DNA of 64,000 bases from Bacteroidales bacterium (GCA_017554325.1 JAFZIP010000001.1:62001-126000); one strand, 5' to 3'; shown: positions 16,083 through 25,481, numbered from the stretch's first letter. Notes: generated from the sequence alone by a model not told the origin. Numbers and translations are program-made.

Positions 16083-17054
16083 ATGAAGAATTTCGCCATC
16101 ATCGGAATAGGCGGTTTTGTAGCCCCGCGCCATCTGCAAGCCATCAAGGACACCGGCAACAACCTGGTGGCCGCGTATGACATCAGCGACAGCGTGGGCA
16201 TCATTGACAGCTTTTTCCCAAATGCCGATTTCTTCACCGAGCAAGAGCTGTTCGACCGCCACTGTACCAAAATCAAGAATACAGACAAAAAGATTGACAT
16301 TATCTCCGTATGCACGCCCAACTACCTGCACGACTCGCACACGCGCTACGCGCTACGCCTGGGTTGCGACGTGATTTGCGAGAAGCCTTTGGTACTCAAC
16401 CCTTGGAATATTGACGCACTCCAGCGCGTGGAAGAGGAAACTGGCCACAGGGTGAACAACATCCTGCAACTGCGTCTGCACCCCTCCGTCATCGCCTTGA
16501 AGAAAAAGATTGACGAAGGCCCGAAAGACAAGATCTATGACGTGGATCTGACTTATATCACCTCACGTGGAAAATGGTATTACACTTCCTGGAAAGGTGA
16601 TGCCAAGAAAAGCGGCGGCATCGCCACCAACATCGGCATCCACTTTTACGACATGTTGGGATACCTTTTCGGAGATGTGCAAGAAAACATCGTGCATGTG
16701 TCGTCGCACGACCGCTTGGCCGGATTCATCCGTTTTCAGAAAGCGCGCGTACGCTATTTCCTGAGCATCAATGCCAAGACCTTGCCGCCGGAAATGGCCG
16801 CAAAAGGTCAACGCACCTTCCGCGCCATCACCATTGGCGACGAGGCATTTGAGTTCAGCAATGGTTTCACGGACCTGCACACCGAAAGTTACCGCAAGAT
16901 TCTCGCCGGACAAGGCTTTGGACTGGACGAGGTGCGAAACTGCATCCAGATTGTCTATGACATCCGCAACGCACAACCTGTCGGATTGGTGGGCGACTAC
17001 CATCCGCTGGCCAAGCTTCCGATGGAACCGCACCCTTTCGGTTGGATTATATAA
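16083..17054 (+). CDS. wlbA: UDP-N-acetylglucosaminuronate 3-dehydrogenase (Gfo/Idh/MocA)
   Basis: A 323-residue NAD-dependent oxidoreductase closely resembling WlbA/WbpB, which oxidises C3 of UDP-GlcNAcA in the pathway to UDP-2,3-diacetamido-uronic acids. The N-terminal nucleotide fold MKNFAIIGIGGFVAPRHLQA, EKPL at about 100-103 with the catalytic Lys, YITSRGKWYYTSWKGD, and GGIATNIGIHFYD at about 178-190 with the active-site Asn and His match the family along its whole length. It needs a DegT-type aminotransferase (a candidate lies far away at 52052), an acetyltransferase and a 2-epimerase (wecB at 1288 is a candidate). It starts three bases after the dehydratase stop. Confidence 0.9.
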   Translation: MKNFAIIGIGGFVAPRHLQAIKDTGNNLVAAYDISDSVGIIDSFFPNADFFTEQELFDRHCTKIKNTDKKIDIISVCTPNYLHDSHTRYALRLGCDVICEKPLVLNPWNIDALQRVEEETGHRVNNILQLRLHPSVIALKKKIDEGPKDKIYDVDLTYITSRGKWYYTSWKGDAKKSGGIATNIGIHFYDMLGYLFGDVQENIVHVSSHDRLAGFIRFQKARVRYFLSINAKTLPPEMAAKGQRTFRAITIGDEAFEFSNGFTDLHTESYRKILAGQGFGLDEVRNCIQIVYDIRNAQPVGLVGDYHPLAKLPMEPHPFGWII

Positions 17055-17066
17055 CTGATAACTTCT

Positions 17067-18143
17067 ATGACAATGGAAAACGCACAACCTAAGAAGAAAA
17101 GCCTTTGGGTCACCATCCTGCAACTGATTCTGTTTGTTGGACTGGGCGTTTTTTTTATATGGCTCTCCCTTCGCTCTTTGTCCAAAAAAGATATGGAGGA
17201 CATTTGGCAGGCGATGGGCAGTATAAACCAGCCAAGATCTTGGGCTATAATATTCTGCGCCGCTGCCATAGCTGCCTTTGCAGACATCGCCCGGGCGGTA
17301 AGGGCCAAAATCATGCTGGAACCTCTGGGCTACAAACCCCGTTTTTCCATGACTTTCTACTCCGTGATGGTATGCTATCTTGCAAATTTAGCGCTGCCTC
17401 GACTGGGCGAAGTTTTAAGATGTTCATTTTTACAACGGTTTGAGAATATTCCCTTCCAAAAATCCCTCGGCACCGTGGTGACCGAGCGGGCCGTGGATAT
17501 CATCTGCTGGCTTGCCCTTCTCTTTACCGTCATCGCTCTGAATACCAGTATGCTCTCCAATATCATTGTGGATAAAGAAACCCAAATGACCATAGGCGCT
17601 TGGATGCAGCAAAAAGGACTTTCCATGCTCAACAATTACACTATGTATATTGTTTTAGGGGTCATCCTACTCGTTATACTAACCCTCCACCTGACCCGGA
17701 ATTGGTGGATGAAATTCGCCTGGTTCAGGAATGTGCGTAGTTTCTTCGTAGGTATCTGGGAAGGGTTTATTTCCATCAAGGATCTTCCTCATCCGGGACG
17801 ATTCATGATTTGGACTGTCATTATGTGGGCGTGCTACTATGTGGGCACCTACCTTTGCTTCTTCGCCATCCCCTATCTGCACGGATTGGGACCTGGCGCA
17901 GCGCTGGCGGTACTGGCATTCAGCACCATCGCCTTCATCATCTCGCAAGGCGGTTTGGGCTCATACCCGCTCATCGCGGCTGGTATCTTGCTGCTGTACG
18001 GCGTGAGCTATACCCACGGCCTCGCCGCCGGCTGGATTGGCTGGATTCTACAGACTTCCGTCACGCTGATCTTGGGCTTCGTATCCCTTTTCCTCTCTTC
18101 TTTCTACAAGAAAAAAGACTCCACCGTTACCACAAACATATAA
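17067..18143 (+). CDS. Lysylphosphatidylglycerol synthase TM region / UPF0104 membrane protein
   Basis: A 358-residue inner-membrane protein with about eight hydrophobic helices and the motifs [15 protein letters not shown] and [12 protein letters not shown] (about 108-145), which define the flippase-like LPG_synthase_TM (PF03706) family. No acyltransferase or aminoacyl-transferase domain is fused, so this is the stand-alone form of unknown transport function. It is translated in the same operon as wlbA (12-base gap) and rfaE2 (5-base gap), suggesting a role in envelope glycan or lipid handling. Confidence 0.85.
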   Translation: MTMENAQPKKKSLWVTILQLILFVGLGVFFIWLSLRSLSKKDMEDIWQAMGSINQPRSWAIIFCAAAIAAFADIARAVRAKIMLEPLGYKPRFSMTFYSVMVCYLANLALPRLGEVLRCSFLQRFENIPFQKSLGTVVTERAVDIICWLALLFTVIALNTSMLSNIIVDKETQMTIGAWMQQKGLSMLNNYTMYIVLGVILLVILTLHLTRNWWMKFAWFRNVRSFFVGIWEGFISIKDLPHPGRFMIWTVIMWACYYVGTYLCFFAIPYLHGLGPGAALAVLAFSTIAFIISQGGLGSYPLIAAGILLLYGVSYTHGLAAGWIGWILQTSVTLILGFVSLFLSSFYKKKDSTVTTNI

Positions 18144-18148
18144 TCACC

Positions 18149-18634
18149 ATGAACGCTCTGGAACATATTCGGAACAAGATTGTCGATGCTGCATTTTTCA
18201 GCAAACACGAGGATGAGTTGCACCAGAAGAAGATTGTGTTCACCAACGGGTGTTTCGACATTCTGCACGTGGGGCACGTGACCTACTTGGCGCAGGCTAA
18301 AGCGTTGGGAGATGTGCTGGTAATCGGGCTGAACAGCGATGATTCTGTCAGGAGACTGAAAGGCCCAAACAGGCCCGTGAACACGCAGGACGCACGCGCA
18401 TTGGTGTTGGCAGCATTGGAGTCGGTGGACTACGTGGTCTTCTTTGACGAGGATACACCTTATAATATTATAACACATGTCAAGCCGGACATTCTGGTGA
18501 AAGGCGGGGATTATAAGATTGACGACATCGTGGGCGGCGACTTCGTGCGCGCACGCGGAGGACAGGTGCTGACCATCCCCTTCGTGGACGGATTCTCCAC
18601 CTCCAACATATTGGAACAAATCAAAGAAAAATAG
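18149..18634 (+). CDS. rfaE2: D-glycero-beta-D-manno-heptose 1-phosphate adenylyltransferase
   Basis: A 161-residue cytidylyltransferase-fold enzyme equal to the C-terminal half of Hld[21 protein letters not shown] (about 31-50) contains the HxGH nucleotide site, and FSTSNIL at the end is the second family motif. It activates heptose 1-phosphate with ATP to give ADP-heptose. The kinase half of HldE is absent here and must be encoded elsewhere. The ATG at 18149 is chosen because the longer open frame from 17810 would run through the membrane-protein gene. It shares the operon with the genes on both sides. Confidence 0.92.
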   Translation: MNALEHIRNKIVDAAFFSKHEDELHQKKIVFTNGCFDILHVGHVTYLAQAKALGDVLVIGLNSDDSVRRLKGPNRPVNTQDARALVLAALESVDYVVFFDEDTPYNIITHVKPDILVKGGDYKIDDIVGGDFVRARGGQVLTIPFVDGFSTSNILEQIKEK

Positions 18635-18637
18635 CAG

Positions 18638-19585
18638 ATGAGACGTCTTGGGGTCATATTGTTTTGCTTGTGCTGTTTCTCATTGATGGGGCAGACCGTC
18701 GATGTGACTGAATATTCGCAAAACATTGCCTTGAAAGATACGGCGATTGTACCTACAGACTCCACCATGCTCGTGCTCAACGCAGCTTACCCGTCCATCA
18801 GCGAAACCTATCAGATTCCGGCATACAGCCTATACGACCACTATTGGGATGTACAAAACCTCCGGAGCCGCGCACTGGACATTCCTTTCGCCAACGACCG
18901 CCTGATGCTCTTGCTCGTGCAGGACGGCAACCACAATTTCGTCTTCCCGTGCACATACAACGAATTAACACAGCCATACGGTCCCACTAAAAGAGGCGAC
19001 TTCCACCCGGGTGTGGATCTTTCTGTAGATTATCAGACACTGGTGAAATGCTGCTTCGACGGCGTGGTGCGCATGGCAAAAATCTATGGCGACTATGGAC
19101 TTCTGGTTGTGATACGGCATTACAACGGACTGGAAACCGTATTTGCGCATTTGGACAAAATCTGCGTGAAGCCCGGCCAGATAGTAAACGCCGGCGATGT
19201 GATCGGGCAAGCCGGCAGAAGCGGGAATGTGAAGGAATGCACATTGCATTTCGAAACCCGTTTCATGAATGAACCCTTTGATCCTGCGCTGATGATAGAT
19301 TTTGATGAGGAGAATCTGCTGCGCAACACCCTGTCGCTGACTCCGGAAGACTTCAGAATCGTATCCATTGATGAGACCGCTGCATCAAGAACGGCACCAG
19401 AGACTGGAACAGTTCTTGATTTTGATTCAGATGACGGCAGTTTTCAGTATCATATCGTCAAAAAAGGTGAAAATTTATACCGAATTGCACAAGATTATCA
19501 CACTACCATGGACAAAATATTAAAATTAAACAACCTTGAAAATCCAGATAAAATATCTGAGGGACAGAAACTTAGAGTAAAATAA
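18638..19585 (+). CDS. M23 peptidase-like protein with LysM domain
   Basis: A 315-residue exported protein: signal peptide (residues 1-19, cut near LMGQT), an M23/LytM-type domain at about 100-215 and a C-terminal LysM domain at about 272-315 for peptidoglycan binding. Zinc ligands H123 and D127 (FHPGVDLS) and H204 are present, as is the His of FAHLDK (H171). The usual HxH motif reads TLH (T202-H204), so the catalytic His is replaced by Thr. It may be a regulator of cell-wall hydrolysis, like the degenerate EnvC/NlpD proteins, instead of an active enzyme. It starts three bases after rfaE2. Confidence 0.87.
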   Translation: MRRLGVILFCLCCFSLMGQTVDVTEYSQNIALKDTAIVPTDSTMLVLNAAYPSISETYQIPAYSLYDHYWDVQNLRSRALDIPFANDRLMLLLVQDGNHNFVFPCTYNELTQPYGPTKRGDFHPGVDLSVDYQTLVKCCFDGVVRMAKIYGDYGLLVVIRHYNGLETVFAHLDKICVKPGQIVNAGDVIGQAGRSGNVKECTLHFETRFMNEPFDPALMIDFDEENLLRNTLSLTPEDFRIVSIDETAASRTAPETGTVLDFDSDDGSFQYHIVKKGENLYRIAQDYHTTMDKILKLNNLENPDKISEGQKLRVK

Positions 19586-19638
19586 AGAAGACTGGAAAAT
19601 AAATTCACATTCCATTGTGGATTATATCAAAAAAAGTG

Positions 19639-19646
19639 TATTTTTG
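19639..19646 (+). promoter_or_regulatory. -7 box (TATTTTTG) for rpmE2
   Basis: TATTTTTG 37 bases before the L31 start, with a TTG at 19615-19617 (21-base spacing) as the likely upstream element. Confidence 0.7.
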
Positions 19647-19683
19647 CAGTCCAAAAAATTTAGGCAATAAAAATTATAAAGAA

Positions 19684-19953
19684 ATGAAGAAAGATATCCA
19701 TCCGAAAGAGTATAGAACTGTCGTATTTAAGGATATGTCAAACGATTACGCATTCTTGACAAAATCCACAGTCGCCACGAAAGACACCATCCAATGGGAA
19801 GACGGTAACGAGTATCCGCTGGTAAAGCTCGAGATTTCCAACACTTCACACCCGTTCTTCACGGGTAAGATGAAGTTGGTGGACACCGCCGGTCGTGTGG
19901 ACAAGTTCCGCAGCAAATATGCTCGTCATTTGGATGGCAACAAATCCAAATAA
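19684..19953 (+). CDS. rpmE2: 50S ribosomal protein L31, type B
   Basis: An 89-residue ribosomal protein. The sequence [19 protein letters not shown] and the SHPFFTGK block are those of the type B (zinc-free) form: the CxxC zinc ligands of classical L31 are absent, so ribosomes keep an L31 under zinc limitation. It has its own promoter at 19639 and is followed by a terminator hairpin that overlaps the lon promoter region. The ATG at 19684 is the first in frame after the promoter; an upstream in-frame GTG/TTG region would precede it. Confidence 0.96.
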   Translation: MKKDIHPKEYRTVVFKDMSNDYAFLTKSTVATKDTIQWEDGNEYPLVKLEISNTSHPFFTGKMKLVDTAGRVDKFRSKYARHLDGNKSK

Positions 19954-19967
19954 TCCATAATATTTTG

Positions 19968-19975
19968 TACTTTTG
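19968..19975 (+). promoter_or_regulatory. -7 box (TACTTTTG) for lon
   Basis: TACTTTTG directly abuts the left arm of the terminator hairpin at 19976-20007. A start site about 5-7 bases downstream would fall inside that arm. Confidence 0.7.
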
Positions 19976-20014
19976 CTGACCATTTTTGATAATTCAAAAA
20001 TGGTCAGTTTTTTT
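19976..20014 (+). terminator. Intrinsic terminator after rpmE2, overlapping the lon 5' leader
   Basis: CTGACCATTTTTGA (19976-19989), loop TAAT, and TCAAAAATGGTCAG (19994-20007) form a perfect 14-bp stem followed by a run of T. It ends rpmE2 transcripts that come from upstream; transcripts that begin at the lon promoter would lack most of the left arm and escape it. Confidence 0.85.
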
Positions 20015-20035
20015 ATATCTAAACAAGAACTCTTT

Positions 20036-22453
20036 ATGAAAGAAATATCTCTTCTGGAGGAATTTATGAACAATGAGAGCAGTTTCATCCCATTGTTTTC
20101 CTTAGATGATGAGCAAAGACTGAGGGAGGAGGAGATTCCGGAGGAAATCGCCCTGTTGCCCTTACGCAACACCCTGCTGTTCCCTGGAATGGTGATCCCC
20201 ATCAATGTGGGCCGCACCAAATCCATCAAGTTGTCGCAGGACTACTCCCGCAACAACCTCCCCATCGGTGTGGTGGCGCAGCGCGTGAACGAGGTGGAGG
20301 AGCCTACTCTTGACGACCTGTATAAGGTGGGTACGCTCGCCCATATTCTCAAATACATCACCATGCCCGACGGTGGCGTGACCATCATCGTGCAAGGTCT
20401 CCGCCGGTTTGTGATTCAGGAACTGACCCAAACCGACCCCTACTTCAAATGCACGGCCACCCCGTTCAACTCCAACGACTTCGACCCTGCCATCATCAAT
20501 CAGAAAAACTTCCGCGCACTCATCTCCACCATCCGCGACACCGCCACGAGAATGATCAAAATATCCTCCAACATGCCGCGCGAGGCCTCCTTTGCACTGA
20601 AAAACATTGAAAGCCACGTATTTTTGCTCAACTTCCTGGCTTCCAACCTCTCCGCTTCGGTGGAAGAGAAGCAGCGCATTCTGGAGATGAATGACATCGT
20701 AGAGCGCGCCAAACAGATACACAAGCTGCTGCACCGCGACCTGCAGATGATCGAACTCAAGAACCAGATTCAGGACAAATCGCGGCAAGAGATGGACAAA
20801 CAGCAGCGCGAATACTTCCTGAACCAGCAGATGAAGACCATCCAGGAGGAACTGGGCGGCACTCCTTCAGAAAAAGATGTAGAGTCGCTCAAACAGCGCG
20901 CCGCCAAGAAGAAATGGAACAAGGAGACGGCAGAACTTTTCCAAAAAGAGCTGGAAAAACTGCAGCGCACCAACTCCATGTCGCCCGACTACTCCGTGCA
21001 ACTCAACTACCTGGAGTTGTTCGTGGATCTACCCTGGAACGAGTACAGCAAGGATAACTTTGACCTGGCCAAGGCCCGCAAGACGTTAGACCGCGACCAT
21101 TACGGCTTGGACAAGGTGAAAGAGCGCATCATTGAATATCTGGCTGTCCTGAAACTGAAAGGTGACATGAAGTCGCCGATTTTGTGTCTGGCTGGCCCTC
21201 CGGGGGTCGGCAAAACCTCTCTGGGCAAGTCCATCGCTGCGGCGCTCGGACGCAAGTACGTGCGCGTGTCGCTGGGCGGTCTGCGCGACGAGTCCGAAAT
21301 CCGCGGGCACCGCAAAACCTACATCGGCGCCATGCCGGGCCGCATCATCCAGAGCATGCGCAAGGCCGGCTACGCCAACCCCGTGTTCGTGCTGGACGAA
21401 ATTGACAAAATCACCGGCATGAATGTGCAAGGCGATCCTTCCGCCGCACTGTTGGAAGTAATGGATCCCGAGCAGAACAACGCCTTCTACGACAACTACT
21501 TGGAGACCTCCTTCGACCTCTCGCGCGTGCTGTTCATCGCCACGGCCAACGACCTCGGCAATGTGCATCCCGCCCTGCGCGACCGTATGGAGATTATTGA
21601 AATACCTGGCTATCTGGCCGAAGAAAAACTGCAAATTGCCAAACATCACCTCGTCCCCAAGCAATTGAAAGAAAACGGCTTGGAGAAAAGTCAGCTTCAA
21701 ATTCCCGACAAAACCATTGAGCATATCATCAGCGAATACACCCGCGAGTCGGGCGTGCGCACGCTAGAACGTACCATCGCGAAGATTATCCGCAAGCGCG
21801 CCGCCAAACTCGTCCAGGAAGGCAGCATAGAGAAGAAAGTGCATCCTCAGGACCTCAAGGAAATGCTCGGCTCGCCCATCTTCCAACTGGAGAAAGCATT
21901 CGACAACTCCGTACCGGGCGTAGCCACGGGCTTGGCATGGACCGCCGTGGGCGGCGAAATCCTGTTTGTGGAGGCACTGACCTCCCCGGGCAAAGGCGAA
22001 CTCACCATGACGGGCAACTTGGGCGATGTGATGAAGGAGTCGGCCACCATCGCTTACGAGTACCTGAAGGCACACGCCGGCGAATTCGGCATTGACCCGG
22101 CAGTTTTTGAGAAGAGCAAAGTGCACGTGCATGTACCCGAGGGCGCCACGCCGAAGGACGGCCCCTCCGCCGGCATCACCATCCTCACCGCGCTCATCTC
22201 CGCTTTCACGAAGAAGACACTGCGCGACAAGATTGCCATGACAGGCGAAATTACGTTGCGCGGCAAGCTGCTACCCGTGGGCGGTATCAAGGAGAAAATC
22301 CTCGCCGCCAAACGCAGCGGCATCTACGACATCGTCATGTCGGACGAGAACCGCAAGGACATCGAAGACATCAAGGAGAACTTCATCGAAGGCATGACCT
22401 TCCATTATTTCGCTTCCATGAAAGAGGCAGTAGAATTCAATTTTGGAAAATAA
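20036..22453 (+). CDS. lon: ATP-dependent protease Lon
   Basis: An 805-residue cytosolic AAA+ protease. The N-terminal substrate domain begins [16 protein letters not shown], the Walker A loop GPPGVGKT is at 387-394, the Walker B FVLDEIDK follows, and the C-terminal protease domain has the catalytic Ser in PKDGPSAG (about S711) and Lys in GGIKEK (about K752). It degrades damaged and regulatory proteins. The ATG at 20036 is chosen because upstream in-frame codons lie inside the terminator and promoter. meaB follows after six bases, so the pair is probably co-transcribed. Confidence 0.97.
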   Translation: MKEISLLEEFMNNESSFIPLFSLDDEQRLREEEIPEEIALLPLRNTLLFPGMVIPINVGRTKSIKLSQDYSRNNLPIGVVAQRVNEVEEPTLDDLYKVGTLAHILKYITMPDGGVTIIVQGLRRFVIQELTQTDPYFKCTATPFNSNDFDPAIINQKNFRALISTIRDTATRMIKISSNMPREASFALKNIESHVFLLNFLASNLSASVEEKQRILEMNDIVERAKQIHKLLHRDLQMIELKNQIQDKSRQEMDKQQREYFLNQQMKTIQEELGGTPSEKDVESLKQRAAKKKWNKETAELFQKELEKLQRTNSMSPDYSVQLNYLELFVDLPWNEYSKDNFDLAKARKTLDRDHYGLDKVKERIIEYLAVLKLKGDMKSPILCLAGPPGVGKTSLGKSIAAALGRKYVRVSLGGLRDESEIRGHRKTYIGAMPGRIIQSMRKAGYANPVFVLDEIDKITGMNVQGDPSAALLEVMDPEQNNAFYDNYLETSFDLSRVLFIATANDLGNVHPALRDRMEIIEIPGYLAEEKLQIAKHHLVPKQLKENGLEKSQLQIPDKTIEHIISEYTRESGVRTLERTIAKIIRKRAAKLVQEGSIEKKVHPQDLKEMLGSPIFQLEKAFDNSVPGVATGLAWTAVGGEILFVEALTSPGKGELTMTGNLGDVMKESATIAYEYLKAHAGEFGIDPAVFEKSKVHVHVPEGATPKDGPSAGITILTALISAFTKKTLRDKIAMTGEITLRGKLLPVGGIKEKILAAKRSGIYDIVMSDENRKDIEDIKENFIEGMTFHYFASMKEAVEFNFGK

Positions 22454-22459
22454 AACATT

Positions 22460-23518
22460 ATGGCAGAAGACTTTCAATCGGCATTGACGGAACGCGAGGG
22501 CATTGAGCAGCCCATGCAGGTGAACCCGAACTTAGTGCGGAGGAAGCGGCGTGTATTGTCGCTGGACGACTACGTGGAGGGCATCCTGAAGGGCGACCGT
22601 GTCATCTTGAGTCGTGCCATCACCATGATTGAGAGTGCCAATCCCGACCATTTCGAGATGGCGCAGGCCATCATCGAACGGTGTCTCCCCCACTCGGGCA
22701 ACTCCTTGCGCGTGGGCATCACGGGCGTGCCGGGCGTGGGCAAGAGCACCTTCATCGAGTCGTTCGGACAGATGCTCACCGGCATGGGACATAAGCTGGC
22801 AGTGCTAGCCATCGACCCTAGCAGCGAGCGCACCAAGGGCAGCATTTTGGGCGACAAGACCCGCATGGAGGCCCTGTCGGTCGATCCCAACGCCTTCATC
22901 CGCCCCTCGCCCTCCGGCAGCACGCTGGGCGGCGTGGCGCGCAAGACCCGCGAAAGCATCGTCCTGTGCGAGGCCGCCGGTTTTGATGTAATTCTGGTGG
23001 AGACCGTAGGCGTGGGACAGTCCGAAACCGTGGTCAAGTCGATGGTCGATTTCTTCCTGCTGCTGATGCTGGCCGGTGCCGGCGACGAGCTGCAGGGCAT
23101 CAAGCGCGGCATCATGGAGATGGCCGACGGCCTGATCATCAACAAGGCCGACGGCGACAACAAGGCCAAGGCCGCCGGAGCGCAGGCGCAGTATCGCGCG
23201 GCACTCAAGCTGTTCCCAAAGAACGAAAACCAATGGACCGTGCCCGTAGAAATCTGCTCCGCCTTGGAGGGTTTCGCCATCGACAAGGTTTGGAACATGA
23301 TCCTGCAATACGAAGCCCTGACCAAAGCCAACGGCTACTTCGAGAAGAACCGCACCGAGCAGAATGTCAACATCTTCTACAACTGGATCAACTTCACCCT
23401 GCAGAACGATTTCTACAATAACGAAACGAAAGCCCAGGAAATCGAGCGTCTGCTGCCCCTCATCCGCGAAAAGCGGATTTCCCCCTACATGGCGGCGAGC
23501 AAGGTAATTCGGAACTAG
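22460..23518 (+). CDS. meaB: Methylmalonyl-CoA mutase-associated GTPase MeaB
   Basis: A 352-residue G3E-family P-loop GTPase that loads and protects the B12 cofactor of methylmalonyl-CoA mutase. The P-loop GVPGVGKST is at about 89-97, [19 protein letters not shown] carries the switch and Mg-binding residues, ETVGVGQSE is the Walker B region, and NKADGDN is the guanine-specificity motif. Its partner, the mutase large subunit, is 20 kb away at 44156. It is next to lon, six bases downstream. It ends at a TAG that precedes a gene-free stretch rich in hairpins. Confidence 0.95.
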   Translation: MAEDFQSALTEREGIEQPMQVNPNLVRRKRRVLSLDDYVEGILKGDRVILSRAITMIESANPDHFEMAQAIIERCLPHSGNSLRVGITGVPGVGKSTFIESFGQMLTGMGHKLAVLAIDPSSERTKGSILGDKTRMEALSVDPNAFIRPSPSGSTLGGVARKTRESIVLCEAAGFDVILVETVGVGQSETVVKSMVDFFLLLMLAGAGDELQGIKRGIMEMADGLIINKADGDNKAKAAGAQAQYRAALKLFPKNENQWTVPVEICSALEGFAIDKVWNMILQYEALTKANGYFEKNRTEQNVNIFYNWINFTLQNDFYNNETKAQEIERLLPLIREKRISPYMAASKVIRN

Positions 23519-23520
23519 GG

Positions 23521-23543
23521 TTCCGCCACCGTTGGCGGCGGAA
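23521..23543. repeat. Hairpin 1 after meaB
   Basis: TTCCGCC and GGCGGAA form a 7-bp stem three bases after the meaB stop. There is no T run, so a terminator role is weak. Confidence 0.5.
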
Positions 23544-23650
23544 TGGTGGTGGGCTGGTGGATAATGATGGGGATTTCGCGGCGGGCCGATATTATGCTTC
23601 GGTGCACGCGACACCCGCGCCGCGATTGGCCATACGCTGCATCGCCGGTA

Positions 23651-23670
23651 CCTCACACTGCCGTGTGAGG
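23651..23670. repeat. Hairpin 2
   Basis: CCTCACAC, loop TGCC, GTGTGAGG: a perfect 8-bp stem; flanking GGTA and TACC extend it to 12 bp with one bulged C. Confidence 0.7.
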
Positions 23671-23760
23671 CTACCAATGGGAGGTCCCTTCAGGACTCAG
23701 CACTTGCAGCAGGTCTGTGGCTATGATGCCGTATGCCTCGGAGAGCCCGCCCGATGCGCA

Positions 23761-23782
23761 ACCCTGCACTCCCGTGCAGGGT
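23761..23782. repeat. Hairpin 3
   Basis: ACCCTGCAC, loop TCCC, GTGCAGGGT: a perfect 9-bp stem. Confidence 0.7.
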
Positions 23783-23793
23783 GTGAGCGATAG

Positions 23794-23813
23794 CCAGGGG
23801 TGTCAACCCCTGG
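23794..23813. repeat. Hairpin 4
   Basis: CCAGGGGT, loop GTCA, ACCCCTGG: a perfect 8-bp stem, 11 bases after hairpin 3. Confidence 0.7.
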
Positions 23814-23978
23814 TGCGGGGATGGCCTGTGCGATGGGTCGCGGCGAGCAATACATATGCGACAGGGCACAGAACCAACCCGCCGCGAAACGCCACAAACG
23901 CACCGCCAGTGCCACAATATATATTAATCTGGTTTTTGATAAAGTTTCAGAACATGCTGTATATCAATATTTTTTTGT

Positions 23979-23986
23979 TACATTTG
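23979..23986 (+). promoter_or_regulatory. Upstream -7 box (TACATTTG) for the FISUMP gene
   Basis: TACATTTG preceded by TTTTTTGT. The same context is repeated 27 bases downstream, giving two tandem promoter boxes. CAAACGTAA after it is the inverted repeat of TTACGTTTG in the second box. Confidence 0.55.
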
Positions 23987-24005
23987 CAAACGTAATTTTT
24001 TTTGT

Positions 24006-24013
24006 TACGTTTG
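24006..24013 (+). promoter_or_regulatory. Downstream -7 box (TACGTTTG) for the FISUMP gene
   Basis: TACGTTTG 30 bases before the ATG at 24044; second of two tandem boxes. It forms a 9-bp inverted repeat with 23987-23995, a possible operator. Confidence 0.55.
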
Positions 24014-24043
24014 AGAATGCAAAAAACACAAATTTATAGTGCG

Positions 24044-25453
24044 ATGAAAAGACATTTTTTCACTATTGCATTGATTTTGTTTTGCCTTTCCGTTATGGCG
24101 CAAAACAGTGTTGAGCTGACATTCACGTGTCGGACAACAGTCGGGGCGTATGTGCAACCTGACAGCATACTTGTGGAGAACTTGAGTCGTGGATGGTCGG
24201 AAACATTCCTCTATCCAGATACCGTTTGTCTGCTTAATGTGAATGCGCAGGATGAAAAGCCTCTCTCACAGCCCAGTTCCAATCCTTTCATGGGTACTAC
24301 AACGATTAATTTGAATGTGGCAGAGGCGGATGTAGTATCAGTGGAAGTGTCGGATTTGGACGGACACCTCGTGGCGAGGTTGCCTGAAAGGACATTGCCA
24401 CAAGGCATTCACCCGTTGCGTATAACCCTTTGCAAAGCAGGTACTTATATTCTTACCGCCCGAATCAATGGAAAATCCACATCAGTGAAAATCTTGAATG
24501 TGGGCGTTGGTGTTAAAAATGCCATCGAATATGACGGAAGTGATTTGGGAATAGGGTATTTTACGAAATATAATCCAGATAATTCCGCACCAAACGAATC
24601 AACTTGCACATTTCCTTTCCGAATGGGCGATAAGATGCGTTATGTGGCATATACTTCAGACAAAGTTAGTTATGAGATTTCTAAAGCTCAATACGAAAGC
24701 GAGAACTTAACCCTGGTGTTTAAACCCATGCCATTGCCTGGTGATGGCATTCCTTGTCCTAATGCCTCCTCGGTGATTGACTACGATGGAAATGTTTACA
24801 ATACTGTTCAAATTGGCAACCAATGTTGGATGAAGGAGAATTTGCGCTCAGTACACTATGCAGATGGAACAACTATTCCAAAAGAATGGCCTGGAGGTTA
24901 CAGCACCACCTGGAACATTGCTTATTATGATTATTCTTCAGCCTCCATGCCTTTAGTCCAGCGTGGCTATTTGTACAATTGGCCGGCAGTGGTACGGCGT
25001 ACATCCTCGTGTTCCGACAATCCTGGTGTACAGGGGATCTGTCCCACCGGTTGGCATGTGCCAAGTGAAGCCGAGTGGTCGCAGATGCTCGAATATGTGG
25101 GTAGTCAAAATGCATACGTCTATGGCAATGAGAATAGTGGTATTGCCAAAGCGTTGTCTTCACAGTCGTGGTGGCAGGGCAGCAACCATGATGGCGCGCC
25201 GGGCCAGGATCAGTCGCTGAACAACGCAACCGGATTTTCAGTTTATCCAGCGGGCAAATTCACTCCTTTTGGTCATACGGGTAGTTATCTTGAAAAATTG
25301 GGTTCTGAGGCCATTTTCTGGACCTCAACGGGCGGTGAAAACGAATCTGCCTTTACCACCTGTAATATAATTTACGATGAAGCCACAGTGCAAAGCAATC
25401 ACCATAATGAATTCAAGTGTTTCGGCGCTTCTGTGCGTTGCCTTCGCGATTAA
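24044..25453 (+). CDS. Secreted FISUMP-domain protein with internal T9SS sorting-like domain
   Basis: A 469-residue exported protein. It has a signal peptide (cut near residue 19, VMAQNS), then a segment at about 77-152 (NPFMGTTTINLNVAEADVVS ... GTYILTARINGKS) that looks like a type IX secretion type A sorting domain, and from about 243 to the end a FISUMP domain (YDGNVYNTVQIGNQCWMKEN, GICPTGWHVPSEAEW, ATGFSVYPAG, FGASVRCLRD). FISUMP domains are frequent in secreted Bacteroidota and Fibrobacter proteins; function unknown. Sorting domains normally end the protein, so the order here is unusual. The start at 24044 places MKRHFFTIALILF as the signal peptide. Confidence 0.85.
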   Translation: MKRHFFTIALILFCLSVMAQNSVELTFTCRTTVGAYVQPDSILVENLSRGWSETFLYPDTVCLLNVNAQDEKPLSQPSSNPFMGTTTINLNVAEADVVSVEVSDLDGHLVARLPERTLPQGIHPLRITLCKAGTYILTARINGKSTSVKILNVGVGVKNAIEYDGSDLGIGYFTKYNPDNSAPNESTCTFPFRMGDKMRYVAYTSDKVSYEISKAQYESENLTLVFKPMPLPGDGIPCPNASSVIDYDGNVYNTVQIGNQCWMKENLRSVHYADGTTIPKEWPGGYSTTWNIAYYDYSSASMPLVQRGYLYNWPAVVRRTSSCSDNPGVQGICPTGWHVPSEAEWSQMLEYVGSQNAYVYGNENSGIAKALSSQSWWQGSNHDGAPGQDQSLNNATGFSVYPAGKFTPFGHTGSYLEKLGSEAIFWTSTGGENESAFTTCNIIYDEATVQSNHHNEFKCFGASVRCLRD

Positions 25454-25477
25454 CAATTGTTGAGTATCTACAATTGT
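25453..25477. other. ACAATTGT repeat hairpin after the FISUMP gene
   Basis: Two copies of ACAATTGT, itself a palindrome, at 25453-25460 and 25470-25477 can pair with a 9-base loop. It sits at the stop codon of the FISUMP gene; no T run follows. Confidence 0.4.
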
Positions 25478-25481
25478 ATCA

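Larger units (their letters stand above)
23519..24043. other. Gene-free region with a row of perfect hairpins
   Basis: This 525-base stretch has no convincing coding frame; its base composition (GC-rich until about 23920, then AT-rich) changes abruptly. It contains at least four perfect or near-perfect stem-loops: 23521-23543, 23651-23670, 23761-23782 and 23794-23813. The AT-rich end holds two promoter boxes for the FISUMP gene. It could be a REP-type repeat cluster, a decayed mobile element, or a structured RNA; the sequence alone does not decide. Confidence 0.6.

Noticed and set aside
17810..18148. In-frame extension upstream of rfaE2
   Set aside because: It would read out of frame through the membrane-protein gene; the 161-residue form equals the known enzyme domain.
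23651..23813. CRISPR array
   Set aside because: The stem-loops have different sequences and no regular spacers; no cas gene is near.
23557..23940. Short open frames in the hairpin-rich region
   Set aside because: They cross perfect stem-loops, have no promoter and an amino-acid composition typical of random GC-rich frames.
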